DNA of 11,925 bases. Origin: CAZXBB01 sp964638815. GTDB lineage: Bacteria > Planctomycetota > Phycisphaerae > Phycisphaerales > SM1A02. The stretch lies in the NCBI GenBank assembly GCA_964638815.1, contig CAZXBB010000209.1, forward strand, positions 1 through 11,925. The letters run 5' to 3'. The translations under genes were made by a program, and so were the position numbers. The notes beneath the pieces were generated by a model. The model was not told the DNA's origin. It saw only the letters and a program-made list of their open reading frames with translations, and did not search any database. Of the stretch, positions 1 to 7,983 are shown piece after piece. Numbering within the stretch: position 1 is the first letter of the stretch; each line of letters opens with the position of its first letter.

Positions 1-2
1 GC

Positions 3-515
3 GATCTGCTCGCCGCGTGGGGGACGAGCGATGCCGAGTTCGACCTCGACGGCGACGGCACGGTGAACATGCGCGACCTGGTTCAACTGCTTCGCGACCT
101 CAACACGCCGTCTGCCCCGGGCACCGATCTCGCATCCGACAACCCGCTGACAATCTCCGGCCTGCTCGAGCAGTGGGGCCGCACCGACTCGCGCTACGAC
201 CTCGACGGCAGCGGCACGGTGAATATGCGCGACCTCGTCCAGATGCTCGGCCGGCTGGCCGATCAGGGCGGCCCGCCCCCACTCGGAACGAATCTCGCTG
301 ACCAGGCGGCCGAGCGCGCGACGTCCGGCGGACTGCGGCCGATCGCGGCTTCACTCGCCGGCCGTCTCCGATCGGGCGGATTCGACGAGCACCCGCCCGC
401 GAACATCCACGCGCTGGTCGGCAAGCTCGACCTGACCGCAGCGCAGCAGAAGGAGCTGATTGCGCACCTGGACGCGGAGTATCCCGCGGGCCTCGGCGTG
501 AACATGGTCGCGTGA
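3..515 (+). CDS. Dockerin-like repeat protein, C-terminal fragment (5' end outside window)
   Basis: The reading frame is open from the left edge, so the start lies outside the window. About 170 residues are visible. Two near-identical dockerin type I-like segments occur in tandem: LLAAWG...FDLDGDGTVNMRDLVQLL (about residues 2-34) and LLEQWG...YDLDGSGTVNMRDLVQML (about 53-84). Each has an EF-hand-like calcium loop (D-x-D-G-D/S-G-T-x-N-x-x-D) followed by a helix. In this family such pairs usually sit at the C-terminus of secreted or cell-surface proteins and bind calcium, sometimes docking to cohesins. Here they are followed by an 85-residue tail rich in A, L and Q (...LVGKLDLTAAQQKELIAHLD...) that resembles no domain I recognise. 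The catalytic or adhesive part lies upstream. The stop codon falls in the first copy of an 8-bp tandem repeat. Family call is good; function is unknown. Confidence 0.8.
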   Translation, partial: DLLAAWGTSDAEFDLDGDGTVNMRDLVQLLRDLNTPSAPGTDLASDNPLTISGLLEQWGRTDSRYDLDGSGTVNMRDLVQMLGRLADQGGPPPLGTNLADQAAERATSGGLRPIAASLAGRLRSGGFDEHPPANIHALVGKLDLTAAQQKELIAHLDAEYPAGLGVNMVA

Positions 516-536
516 TCGCGTGATCGCGTGATCGCG
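513..536. repeat. Three tandem copies of TGATCGCG
   Basis: Three perfect 8-bp units at 513-520, 521-528 and 529-536. The first unit supplies the TGA stop of the dockerin-type gene. A G-rich stretch follows to about 590. The 102 bp between this gene and the convergent rlmE stop hold no other feature that I can see. Confidence 0.85.
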
Positions 537-617
537 GGGGCCGGGGGTCGGGGGGGGCGCGATGCAGGAGGGGGCGCGGGGCTCGGCCCTGAAGTCGATC
601 GGGGCGGCTGGTGCCGG

Positions 618-1286
618 CTATCGGCTTCCCCAGCCGCGCTTCGGCTTCTCGGGCGCTTGCGGCCGTTCGGTCGAAGCCGCGCGCGCGCAGAAGCCCTTCG
701 CGACGATGAAGATCTCGCGGGAGATCGCGCGCGACGCCTTTGGCTTGAAGCCCTTGACCGCATCGAACGCGTCGCCGGCGCGCGCGAGCAGCTCCGGATA
801 CGTCTCGCCTTCGAACACCTTGGCGACGAGGTGCCCGCCCGGGAGCAGCAGCGTGACGCAGCGGTCGAGGAGCGCGCCGACGAGGCGGGCGGAACGGTGA
901 TGATCCATCGACGCCTCGCCCGTCGTGGGCGGCGCCATGTCCGAGAGCACGACGTCGAACCGCCGACCGTCGGCGTCCGCGGCGTCGAGCAGCGTCGCGT
1001 CGTCCACGGCGAGCGCGTCGCCACGCAGGATCACGAGGTTGCGTCCGGGACCGATCGGCGTAAACGACTGGAGGTCGATGCCGACCACCGTGCCCCGGTC
1101 ACCGACCCGCGCCGCGGCGACCTGCATCCACGATCCGGGCGCGGCGCCGCAGTCGAGCACGCGGTCCCCCGCGCGCAGGACCTTGCGCTTCTCGTCGATC
1201 TCGATGAGCTTGTACGCCGCGCGCGACCGGTATCCCTCGCGCTTCGCCTCCCGGAAATAGTGATCGTGGAGGACCCTCTGCGCCAT
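618..1286 (-). CDS. rlmE: 23S rRNA (uridine-2'-O-)-methyltransferase, RlmE/FtsJ family
   Basis: 222 residues from the ATG at 1286, close to the 209 of E. coli RlmE. The family methylates the 2'-O of U2552 in the 23S A-loop with S-adenosylmethionine, late in 50S assembly. Visible marks: RSRAAYKL at 20-27, the SAM-binding loop DCGAAPGSW at 45-53, acidic D71 (GIDL), SDMAPPTTG at 115-123, LVAKVFEG at 153-160 and SREIFIVAKGF at 189-199. These give the K-D-K-E catalytic tetrad as K26, D116, K156 and E191. The 23-residue C-terminal tail is basic. A GTG five codons upstream (1301) is in frame, but the ATG matches the usual start of the family (MAxRxLHDxYF). No Shine-Dalgarno sequence is present; TAAGCT lies 5 nt before the ATG. 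It lies 34 bp after the lipoprotein gene on the same strand, so read-through is also possible. Confidence 0.95.
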   Translation of the reverse strand: MAQRVLHDHYFREAKREGYRSRAAYKLIEIDEKRKVLRAGDRVLDCGAAPGSWMQVAAARVGDRGTVVGIDLQSFTPIGPGRNLVILRGDALAVDDATLLDAADADGRRFDVVLSDMAPPTTGEASMDHHRSARLVGALLDRCVTLLLPGGHLVAKVFEGETYPELLARAGDAFDAVKGFKPKASRAISREIFIVAKGFCARAASTERPQAPEKPKRGWGSR

Positions 1287-1291
1287 GCCGG

Positions 1292-1297
1292 AGCTTA
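1292..1297 (-). promoter_or_regulatory. Possible -10 hexamer TAAGCT for a leaderless rlmE mRNA
   Basis: TAAGCT on the minus strand ends 5 nt (CCGGC) before the rlmE ATG, where transcription would begin at or next to the start codon. No clear -35 hexamer. The same arrangement precedes three other genes here, which is the main support. Taken alone it is weak. Confidence 0.35.
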
Positions 1298-1320
1298 GCA
1301 CGATCGGTCGGCGGAACGCC

Positions 1321-2163
1321 TCAATTCCGGATGATGACCCCCACCGCGGTGGGATCGGCGACGACCGCGACGCGGATGTCGCCGTCGGCCGTGCGGAGGT
1401 AGACCGGGTTCTCGCCCCCGTTGAGCGTGGCCTTCAGGCTGTCGTGATCGGTGGCGCGATCGACCACCATCTGTCCGTATCGGGTGTAGTGGGTGACCTG
1501 CCCGCGCTCGGCCTCGCAGTCGAACGCCCCGGACGACTCGCCCCGGACGCGGTAGTCGATGTCGCCATAGGAGTTCAGGATGCTGACCGGGCCGACGAGC
1601 GGCTGCGGCGTCATCAGCCGGACGTTGCCGTTGCTCGTCGAGAGATCGATCGGTCCGCTGACGTTATCCAGGATCACGTCGCCGTTGCGCGTGGCGATCT
1701 GGACGCCGTCGGCGGCCGGCATCGTGATGTCGATGCGGACGCGCTGGAAGTGCGGTTCCGGATGGGTGGTGCTCGTGCGGATCACCAGCGTCGGGCCGAC
1801 GGGATTGCGGACGATCTCCGCGCTCCAGTCGATCTCGGCGAGCGAATCGTCGGCCTCCCATTTCCGGCCGTATCCGTGCGTCGCGACCCTCTCGACGTGC
1901 ACCGTCACGTGGTCGAGCTCCGGAACGGCCTCGATCCGCACGCTGCCGCTAAAGGAAATGACGTCCACCGACAGCGGGCCGCGGATGTCGTTGAAGTACA
2001 CCGGGTCGTCGAGCAGACGTCGCGCGGACAGATCATCGACCTTCGTCGTCACGAGACGCTGGAACGACGAGGTCATGCGGCCCAGGTCGGTGCAGCCGGC
2101 GACTGGCGCGAGGAGGCCGAGGAATGCGAGGAGCACGGGGAGGGGGGAAGTCGGGGCGCGCAT
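1321..2163 (-). CDS. Putative lipoprotein with DUF4097-like beta-repeat body
   Basis: 280 residues from the ATG at 2163. The N-terminus is a signal peptide with hydrophobic core LPVLLAFLGLLAPVAGC. The lipobox ends at C24, so lipidation and anchoring on the outer face of a membrane are predicted. A Shine-Dalgarno-like GAGAG lies 6 nt before this ATG. An in-frame GTG at 2190 would put nine extra residues before the signal and is less likely. The body has repeated short beta segments such as ATRNGDVILDNVSGPIDLSTSNGNVRL, split by G/N/D turns (about residues 155-187), and later NSYGDIDYRV and TADGDIRV. This spaced 'G-D-I/V' pattern is typical of DUF4097/adhesin-like beta-solenoid proteins, whose biochemical role is mostly unknown. 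It is upstream of rlmE on the same strand and divergent from the esterase gene. Confidence 0.75.
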   Translation of the reverse strand: MRAPTSPLPVLLAFLGLLAPVAGCTDLGRMTSSFQRLVTTKVDDLSARRLLDDPVYFNDIRGPLSVDVISFSGSVRIEAVPELDHVTVHVERVATHGYGRKWEADDSLAEIDWSAEIVRNPVGPTLVIRTSTTHPEPHFQRVRIDITMPAADGVQIATRNGDVILDNVSGPIDLSTSNGNVRLMTPQPLVGPVSILNSYGDIDYRVRGESSGAFDCEAERGQVTHYTRYGQMVVDRATDHDSLKATLNGGENPVYLRTADGDIRVAVVADPTAVGVIIRN

Positions 2164-2248
2164 GACGATCTCTCGGAGGATTTGATCCACTATCGGGCGG
2201 ACGGTTGCATGCGGTACGGAATTGGTCCGCGTGCCGTTCGCCCGCCCG

Positions 2249-2254
2249 TATGAT
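2249..2254 (+). promoter_or_regulatory. Candidate -10 hexamer TATGAT, leaderless promoter of the esterase gene
   Basis: TATGAT followed by exactly 6 nt (GGCGGC) and then GTG at 2261. A transcript starting 6-7 nt after the hexamer would begin at or next to the start codon. No convincing -35 element. The 97-bp divergent gap 2164-2260 must also hold the lipoprotein promoter; GATAGT on the minus strand at 2189-2194 is a weak candidate for it. Confidence 0.5.
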
Positions 2255-2260
2255 GGCGGC

Positions 2261-3913
2261 GTGATCGCCCGGCCGCTGGTTCAACTCGGGCTCATCGCCG
2301 CGGTGGGAGCGGCCATCGTCGTCGCGATGACCCGCCGGCCCGCCGGCCAGGGAGATTCGGCGGCGGTTCCGGCATCTGCGCCGCCCGCGGCCGGGGAGGA
2401 CGCGTACGTCGTGACGTTCGATCCCGATCCGGCGCCGGCCGGGCCGGTCGCGGGACGCCTCGTCCTGTTCTTCATGACGCCGTCGCACCGCGGCTGGCAG
2501 CGACAGATGCCGGCGCTGGGGCCATTCTGGGATCCGCCGCAGCCCATCGCGTCGGTCGCGGTCGCCGACCTGCGGCCCGGCGACACGGTGCGCATCGACG
2601 GCGCGGCCGTCGCTTTCCCGGCGGCGCTCGACACGCTCGACGGGCCGGTGCGCGTCCAGGCCGCGCTCGACATCGACGCGACCGCGCGAACCCTGCTCGA
2701 GGGCCCCGGGAACGTGCTGAGCGTCGTCCGCGACGCGACGCTGCGACGCGACGCTGCGGACGTGGTGGACCTGCGACTGACGCAAACGGTCCGCCCGCCC
2801 GCACCGCCCGTCGAGACGGCGAACCTCCGGTGGGTCGAGCTGCGCAGCCCGCGACTCAGCGACTTCTACGGCCGCGACGTTCATCACCGCGCCGGGGTCG
2901 CCCTGCCGCCCGGATACGCGGACGACCCGGAGCGTCGCTGGCCGACCGTGTACGTCGTGCCCGGGCTCGGCGCGCGGCACGAGAAGGCGATCACGTACGC
3001 CGAGATGCTCAGCGTTCCCGGCGTCGAGGACATCGCGCCCATGGCGGTGCACGTCGTGCTCGACGCCGACGCGCCGCTCGGTCACCACGGCTTCGCGGAC
3101 TCGGCGAACAACGGGCCGCGGGCGACCGCGCTGGTGACCGAGCTGATCCCGCACCTCGAGCGGGCGTTTCGACTCGACCCGCGGCCCGAGGCGCGGGTCC
3201 TCACGGGCCAGTCGTCCGGGGCGTGGTCGTCGCTGTGGCTCCTGCTGACGCGACCCGATGTCTTCGGCGCGTGCTGGGTGACGGCGCCGGATCCGGTGGA
3301 CTTCCGGGCGTTTCAGATGAGCGACCTCTACGAGGACGAGAGCCTTTACCTGGATGCGGACGGGGCGGAGCGGTCGTCGTACCGCGAGATCGTCAGCGTC
3401 GAGGGCGACATGGAGACGGTGATGACCGTGCGCGAGGAGTGCGCGATGGAGTACGCGCTCGACCCCACGGGCGCATCGGGCCAGCAGTGGGACGGCTGGG
3501 AGTCGATGTTCTCGCCCGCGGATCCCGCGACGGGGCGCCCGGTGCCGATGTTCGATGCGCGAACCGGCCGCATCGATCGCGCCGTCGTCGAGTCGTGGAG
3601 CGCATACGACATCAGCCGCCTCGTCGCGTCCGACTGGCGCAAATACGGCCCGATCGTGACGGAACAGGTGCGGCTCCACTGCGGGACGCTCGACAACTTC
3701 CACCTCGAGCGCGCGGTGCGTCTCTTCAAGGAGCGGGCCGAGCGGCTGGCCGATGCGGACGGGGGCTGGCGCGGCGCGGGCTACATCAACCTCGAGCCGG
3801 ACACCACGCACTTCTCGCTGACGCCGCGTGTCTTTCAGCGGATCAACGACGAGATGCGCGCGTACCTGCGCGAGCACGGGTTCGGGCAGGACCGGTCCGA
3901 TAATCCCGAGTAG
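2261..3913 (+). CDS. Signal-anchored putative esterase (alpha/beta hydrolase, esterase D-like)
   Basis: 550 residues from the GTG at 2261. It starts with a hydrophobic segment at residues 6-23 (LVQLGLIAAVGAAIVVAM) that is a signal anchor or uncleaved signal, so export is likely. Residues about 45-185 form a beta-rich N-terminal part of unknown family. From about 190 an esterase-like hydrolase domain begins with VALPPGYADDPERRWPTVYVVPG. The nucleophile elbow is GQSSG with S318; the best candidates for the rest of the triad are D478 (CGTLDNFHLE) and H517 (TTHFSLT). The 160 residues between S318 and D478 are longer than usual and probably form a cap or lid. Such enzymes cleave carboxylic esters; the substrate cannot be told. 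An upstream TTG at 2222 is in frame, but the GTG with TATGAT 6 nt before it fits better. The stop is 70 bp before the next gene. Confidence 0.75.
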   Translation: MIARPLVQLGLIAAVGAAIVVAMTRRPAGQGDSAAVPASAPPAAGEDAYVVTFDPDPAPAGPVAGRLVLFFMTPSHRGWQRQMPALGPFWDPPQPIASVAVADLRPGDTVRIDGAAVAFPAALDTLDGPVRVQAALDIDATARTLLEGPGNVLSVVRDATLRRDAADVVDLRLTQTVRPPAPPVETANLRWVELRSPRLSDFYGRDVHHRAGVALPPGYADDPERRWPTVYVVPGLGARHEKAITYAEMLSVPGVEDIAPMAVHVVLDADAPLGHHGFADSANNGPRATALVTELIPHLERAFRLDPRPEARVLTGQSSGAWSSLWLLLTRPDVFGACWVTAPDPVDFRAFQMSDLYEDESLYLDADGAERSSYREIVSVEGDMETVMTVREECAMEYALDPTGASGQQWDGWESMFSPADPATGRPVPMFDARTGRIDRAVVESWSAYDISRLVASDWRKYGPIVTEQVRLHCGTLDNFHLERAVRLFKERAERLADADGGWRGAGYINLEPDTTHFSLTPRVFQRINDEMRAYLREHGFGQDRSDNPE

Positions 3914-3983
3914 TGTCGCAACACGCGAAACGCCGATTGACGAAGCGGCAGGACACGGCCGTCCCGCCAGGAAGGACTCACGG

Positions 3984-4442
3984 ATGAGCGCACTGCCGCT
4001 TCACGCCCCGATCGTCAAGCTCGCTTCCGCCTCGGTTCCCGAGCCGCTGCGTCGGCTCTTTCGCGAGGCGGACCTTGCCGAGCTTCCGGCTTCCGTCAGC
4101 GATCTGCACCTCGACACCGACATGCAGCCGGGGAACGAGAAGGTGCTGCTGACGTTCCGCGCGGAGCGGGCGGACATCAACCTGTTCGTCCTGCTCTCGC
4201 CCTCGCTGCGCAGCACGCCTTCCACCCGGCTCGAGGATGAGGACGCCGGAACGATGCGCTTCCCCGGCGGCGGGGAGGACGTTCCCTCGGGCTCGTGCTA
4301 CTCGGAGCCGTCGTTCCCCTGGTGGCAGCCCGACGAGGACGGCCCCGGCCGGCGGTTCGCCTACAGCACGCAACGCTTCGACTTCGTCGAGGTCATCATC
4401 GAGGACCTGACCGACCGCGTGTTCATCCGCGCGGTGAACTGA
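3984..4442 (+). CDS. Conserved-looking protein of unknown function, 152 aa
   Basis: I do not recognise this family. The start ATG has a strong ribosome-binding site (GGAAGGA, 7 nt upstream), and codon use is like the neighbours. The protein is acidic, with no signal peptide or membrane segment. Visible pieces: an N-terminal helix-rich part (VKLASASVPEPLRRLFREA), a central stretch with beta-strand character (EKVLLTFRAERADINLFVLL), a turn-rich segment with aromatics (YSEPSFPWWQPDEDG) and a C-terminal beta pattern (FDFVEVIIEDLTDRVFIRAVN). The single-domain layout and the WW/FP cluster suggest a small cytoplasmic binding protein, but that is a guess. It lies 70 bp after the esterase gene and may be co-transcribed with it. 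Confidence 0.7.
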   Translation: MSALPLHAPIVKLASASVPEPLRRLFREADLAELPASVSDLHLDTDMQPGNEKVLLTFRAERADINLFVLLSPSLRSTPSTRLEDEDAGTMRFPGGGEDVPSGSCYSEPSFPWWQPDEDGPGRRFAYSTQRFDFVEVIIEDLTDRVFIRAVN

Positions 4443-4821
4443 ACGACGACCGGTCCGAGTCAGGGATCGGGCGCCGGCTGTGCAATGCTCCGGTCCGCGC
4501 AGCGAGCCGGGCCGAGGGCGCGTTGCCTCGGCTCGCATTGCTGTACCAGTCAGACGCGATCGCCGCGCCCCGTCACGACGCGCGAGGGCCTCCGGAGCCG
4601 TGGAGCGACGGCCTTCACGCGCCGGGCGTTCCGGGGCGTCTTTCGGGGCGCTTCGGGCCTCGTGGCCCGCTGAAGAGCTGCAACGCCGCCTCAGCACGAT
4701 CATTCCCGCCGTGGACGGCGTCGCTCAACCTCGCTGCAATCGTCAGGTACGGCGTCAGTTCGGCTCCCTGCCACGACGAAAAGCACTGCACTCAGCCAAC
4801 GCCCCGGTTCTTACGGGCTGC
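4443..4821. other. Non-coding GC-rich region before the thiC promoter
   Basis: No supported gene on either strand; the open frames here look like shadows. It holds a nested inverted repeat at 4482-4541 and a smaller hairpin at 4651-4675 (CTTC/GAAG plus GGGCC-TCGT-GGCCC). No tRNA-like or rRNA-like segment was seen. Confidence 0.6.
4482..4541. other. Nested inverted repeat, possible terminator or structured RNA
   Basis: Outer arms GCAATGC (4482-4488) and GCATTGC (4535-4541) are exact complements. Inner arms GCCGAGG (4511-4517) and CCTCGGC (4526-4532) close an 8-nt loop, and GCGAG (4502-4506) can alternatively pair with CTCGC (4532-4536). It begins 40 bp after the stop of the 152-aa gene, a plausible place for a transcript end, but no T-tract follows. 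Confidence 0.45.
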
Positions 4822-4827
4822 TAGACT
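4822..4827 (+). promoter_or_regulatory. Candidate -10 hexamer TAGACT of the thiC transcript
   Basis: TAGACT lies 8 nt before the first paired base of the TPP aptamer, so a start near 4834 would make an RNA that opens almost directly with the aptamer. No clear -35 hexamer. Confidence 0.45.
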
Positions 4828-4835
4828 ACGGGCGT

Positions 4836-4915
4836 TCGCACGGGGCGCGTCCGCCGAGGGCGCTGAGAAGCACCCGTTGAACCTGACCCGGTTCGCACCG
4901 GCGTAGGGATTGCGA
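4836..4915 (+). promoter_or_regulatory. TPP (THI-element) riboswitch
   Basis: All conserved blocks of the thiamine pyrophosphate aptamer are present in order. P1 is TCGCA (4836-4840) with TGCGA (4911-4915). GGGGCGC follows at 4842-4848, then CTGAGA at 4863-4868 (pyrimidine-sensor side), CACCCGTTGAACCTGA at 4871-4886, the ACCGG/CCGGT-type helix, and GCGTAGGGA at 4901-4909. It sits 41 nt before thiC. The expression platform (4916-4956) has no T-run. It holds the palindrome CCGGCGCCGG (4925-4934) and the ribosome-binding site AGGAG (4946-4950), so control of translation initiation is more likely than termination. High thiamine pyrophosphate should repress thiC. Confidence 0.95.
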
Positions 4916-4956
4916 TTCTTCGATCCGGCGCCGGTCATGACTCGCAGGAGACTCCG

Positions 4957-6819
<1,863 letters not shown>

Positions 6820-6893
6820 CGACCCGGGGCTCAGCCCCCAGGCCCCGCCAGGCCCCGCCCAGCCTCCCCCCAGCCTCCCCCCAGTCCCCCGCC
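6820..6893. repeat. C-rich spacer with tandem repeats between thiC and the cupin gene
   Basis: After a small hairpin (GGGGC-TCA-GCCCC, 6826-6838) come two copies of AGGCCCCGCC (6840-6849, 6850-6859). Two copies of AGCCTCCCCCC (6861-6871, 6872-6882) and a partial AGTCCCCC follow, running up to the cupin ATG. The minus strand has several G-runs of 4-6, so a G-quadruplex is possible. No ribosome-binding site is visible. Confidence 0.8.
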
Positions 6894-7259
6894 ATGCCCG
6901 ACGCGAAGATCTATCGCTGGGAAGACCTCGAGCCGGACCACCCTCTCGCACGTCTCGATCGGAAGCGAATCATCGGCGAGAAGATGATGATCTCGCAGGT
7001 CGTACTGCACGAGGGATGCCACGTGCCGACGCACGCCCATGAGAACGAGCAGTTCGCCTGCGTCGTCTCCGGGGAAGTGCGCTTCGGCATCGGCGCGGAC
7101 GAGAGCCCGGCGCGGTACGAGGTGACCGTGTGCGGCGGGGGCGTGCTGCACCTGCCGTCGAACGTCCCGCACTCGGCGGATGCCGTGAAGGACTCGCTCG
7201 TGCTCGACCTCTTCAGCCCGCCGAGCGAGAAGACCGGGGTCGACGCGCGCGGGCGGTGA
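6894..7259 (+). CDS. Small cupin-domain protein
   Basis: 121 residues, a single cupin_2-type beta-barrel. Motif 1 is GCHVPTHAHENEQFACVVSGE (residues 41-61) with probable metal ligands H47, H49 and E52/Q53. Motif 2 is LHLPSNVPHSADA (85-97) with H93. Proteins of this size bind a divalent metal and act as enzymes, sensors or stress proteins; the substrate cannot be read from the sequence. The N-terminus (KIYRWEDLEPDHPLARLDRK) resembles cupins with a short leading strand. The start follows a C-rich spacer and has no Shine-Dalgarno sequence, so translation may depend on read-through from thiC. A thiamine role is only suggested by position. The SlyX-like gene follows 26 bp later. Confidence 0.85.
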   Translation: MPDAKIYRWEDLEPDHPLARLDRKRIIGEKMMISQVVLHEGCHVPTHAHENEQFACVVSGEVRFGIGADESPARYEVTVCGGGVLHLPSNVPHSADAVKDSLVLDLFSPPSEKTGVDARGR

Positions 7260-7285
7260 GTCCGCGGCCCCGGGGAGATCACACG

Positions 7286-7501
7286 ATGCACGACCGCGTC
7301 ACCAGTATCGAGGAGAAGGTCGCCTTCCTCGAGCGTCACGTCGAGGAGCTGGATCAGATCGTCCGCGAGCTCTACACGCGGCTCGATGCGCTGGGCGGCG
7401 ACGTCGGCCGGGTGCGGGACGAGATGCACCGGGGCTTCGACGAGATGCACCGGCGACCGGAGGACGACGTGCCCCCTCACTGGGGCGGCGGGACGGAATA
7501 G
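7286..7501 (+). CDS. SlyX-like coiled-coil protein
   Basis: 71 residues, mostly one amphipathic helix. Heptad-type hydrophobic spacing runs through RVTSIEEKVAFLERHVEELDQIVRELYTRLDAL and is followed by a short charged tail ending PPHWGGGTE. Length, the leading 'ieekvafLE..veeLn..v' pattern and the proline/histidine C-terminus match the SlyX family, whose function is unknown. GGGGAG lies 8 nt before the ATG. The gene is 26 bp after the cupin gene on the same strand. Confidence 0.7.
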   Translation: MHDRVTSIEEKVAFLERHVEELDQIVRELYTRLDALGGDVGRVRDEMHRGFDEMHRRPEDDVPPHWGGGTE

Positions 7502-7532
7502 CCGCTCCCGTCGGGCGCCGGCGTCGGCGGGT

Positions 7533-7538
7533 TAGAAT
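7533..7538 (+). promoter_or_regulatory. Candidate -10 hexamer TAGAAT, leaderless promoter
   Basis: TAGAAT, then 6 nt (GCCGGC), then the ATG at 7545, the same layout as TATGAT-GGCGGC-GTG before the esterase gene. It would start a transcript for the membrane protein and the NADH dehydrogenase. No clear -35 element. Confidence 0.55.
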
Positions 7539-7544
7539 GCCGGC

Positions 7545-7973
7545 ATGACGAGGCGCGGTCGGGGTAACGAAGAAGCAGTGACCGCAGTCCAACCGGAGAT
7601 CATCGGGCTGCGTGGCGCCCACGGACGTTGGGGCCTCGCGACGGCGATGCGCTATCCGATCTCGTACGCGTGCTTCGTCTTCGTGTCCGCGCTCGACATC
7701 ATGTTGACCTGGCGCATCCTCGAGGAGGGCGGGACCGAGGTGAACCCGATCGCGAGGGGGGTGATCGATTCATGGGGGCTTCCGGGCGCGATCGGATTCA
7801 AGTTCAGCCTGATGCTGTTCGTGATCGTGGTCTGCGAGGCGGCCGGACGAAGCCGGGATCGCCTGGGCAGGGGGCTCGCCCTCGTCTCCGTCGGCATCTC
7901 GGCGTTGCCGGTGACGTACTCCCTCGGGCTGCTCGTGTATCACATCCTCATCGTGCGGGGCGGCCTCGCGTAG
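7545..7973 (+). CDS. DUF5658-type small membrane protein
   Basis: 142 residues with three predicted membrane spans at about 38-57, 80-98 and 110-136. The first span ends in SALDIMLTWRILEEGGTEVNP, with D51 in the membrane and an E-V-N-P turn. The second begins GFKFSL with K86. This 'D..LT......g..E.NP...K' pattern fits the DUF5658 family of unknown function. The first 34 residues are soluble and basic; a later start at 7647 (MRYPIS) would remove them, but the TAGAAT hexamer 6 nt before 7545 favours the longer form. It is followed 10 bp later by the NADH dehydrogenase gene, so the two are almost surely one transcript. Confidence 0.7.
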   Translation: MTRRGRGNEEAVTAVQPEIIGLRGAHGRWGLATAMRYPISYACFVFVSALDIMLTWRILEEGGTEVNPIARGVIDSWGLPGAIGFKFSLMLFVIVVCEAAGRSRDRLGRGLALVSVGISALPVTYSLGLLVYHILIVRGGLA

Positions 7974-7983
7974 CAGGACTTCG

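Noticed and set aside
528..1298. 256-codon plus-strand frame opposite rlmE
   Set aside because: Shadow of rlmE, whose minus-strand frame has the complete K-D-K-E tetrad and SAM-binding motif.
2033..3877. 614-codon minus-strand frame opposite the esterase gene
   Set aside because: Arg/His/Val-rich shadow typical of high-GC antisense frames; the plus strand carries clear hydrolase motifs.
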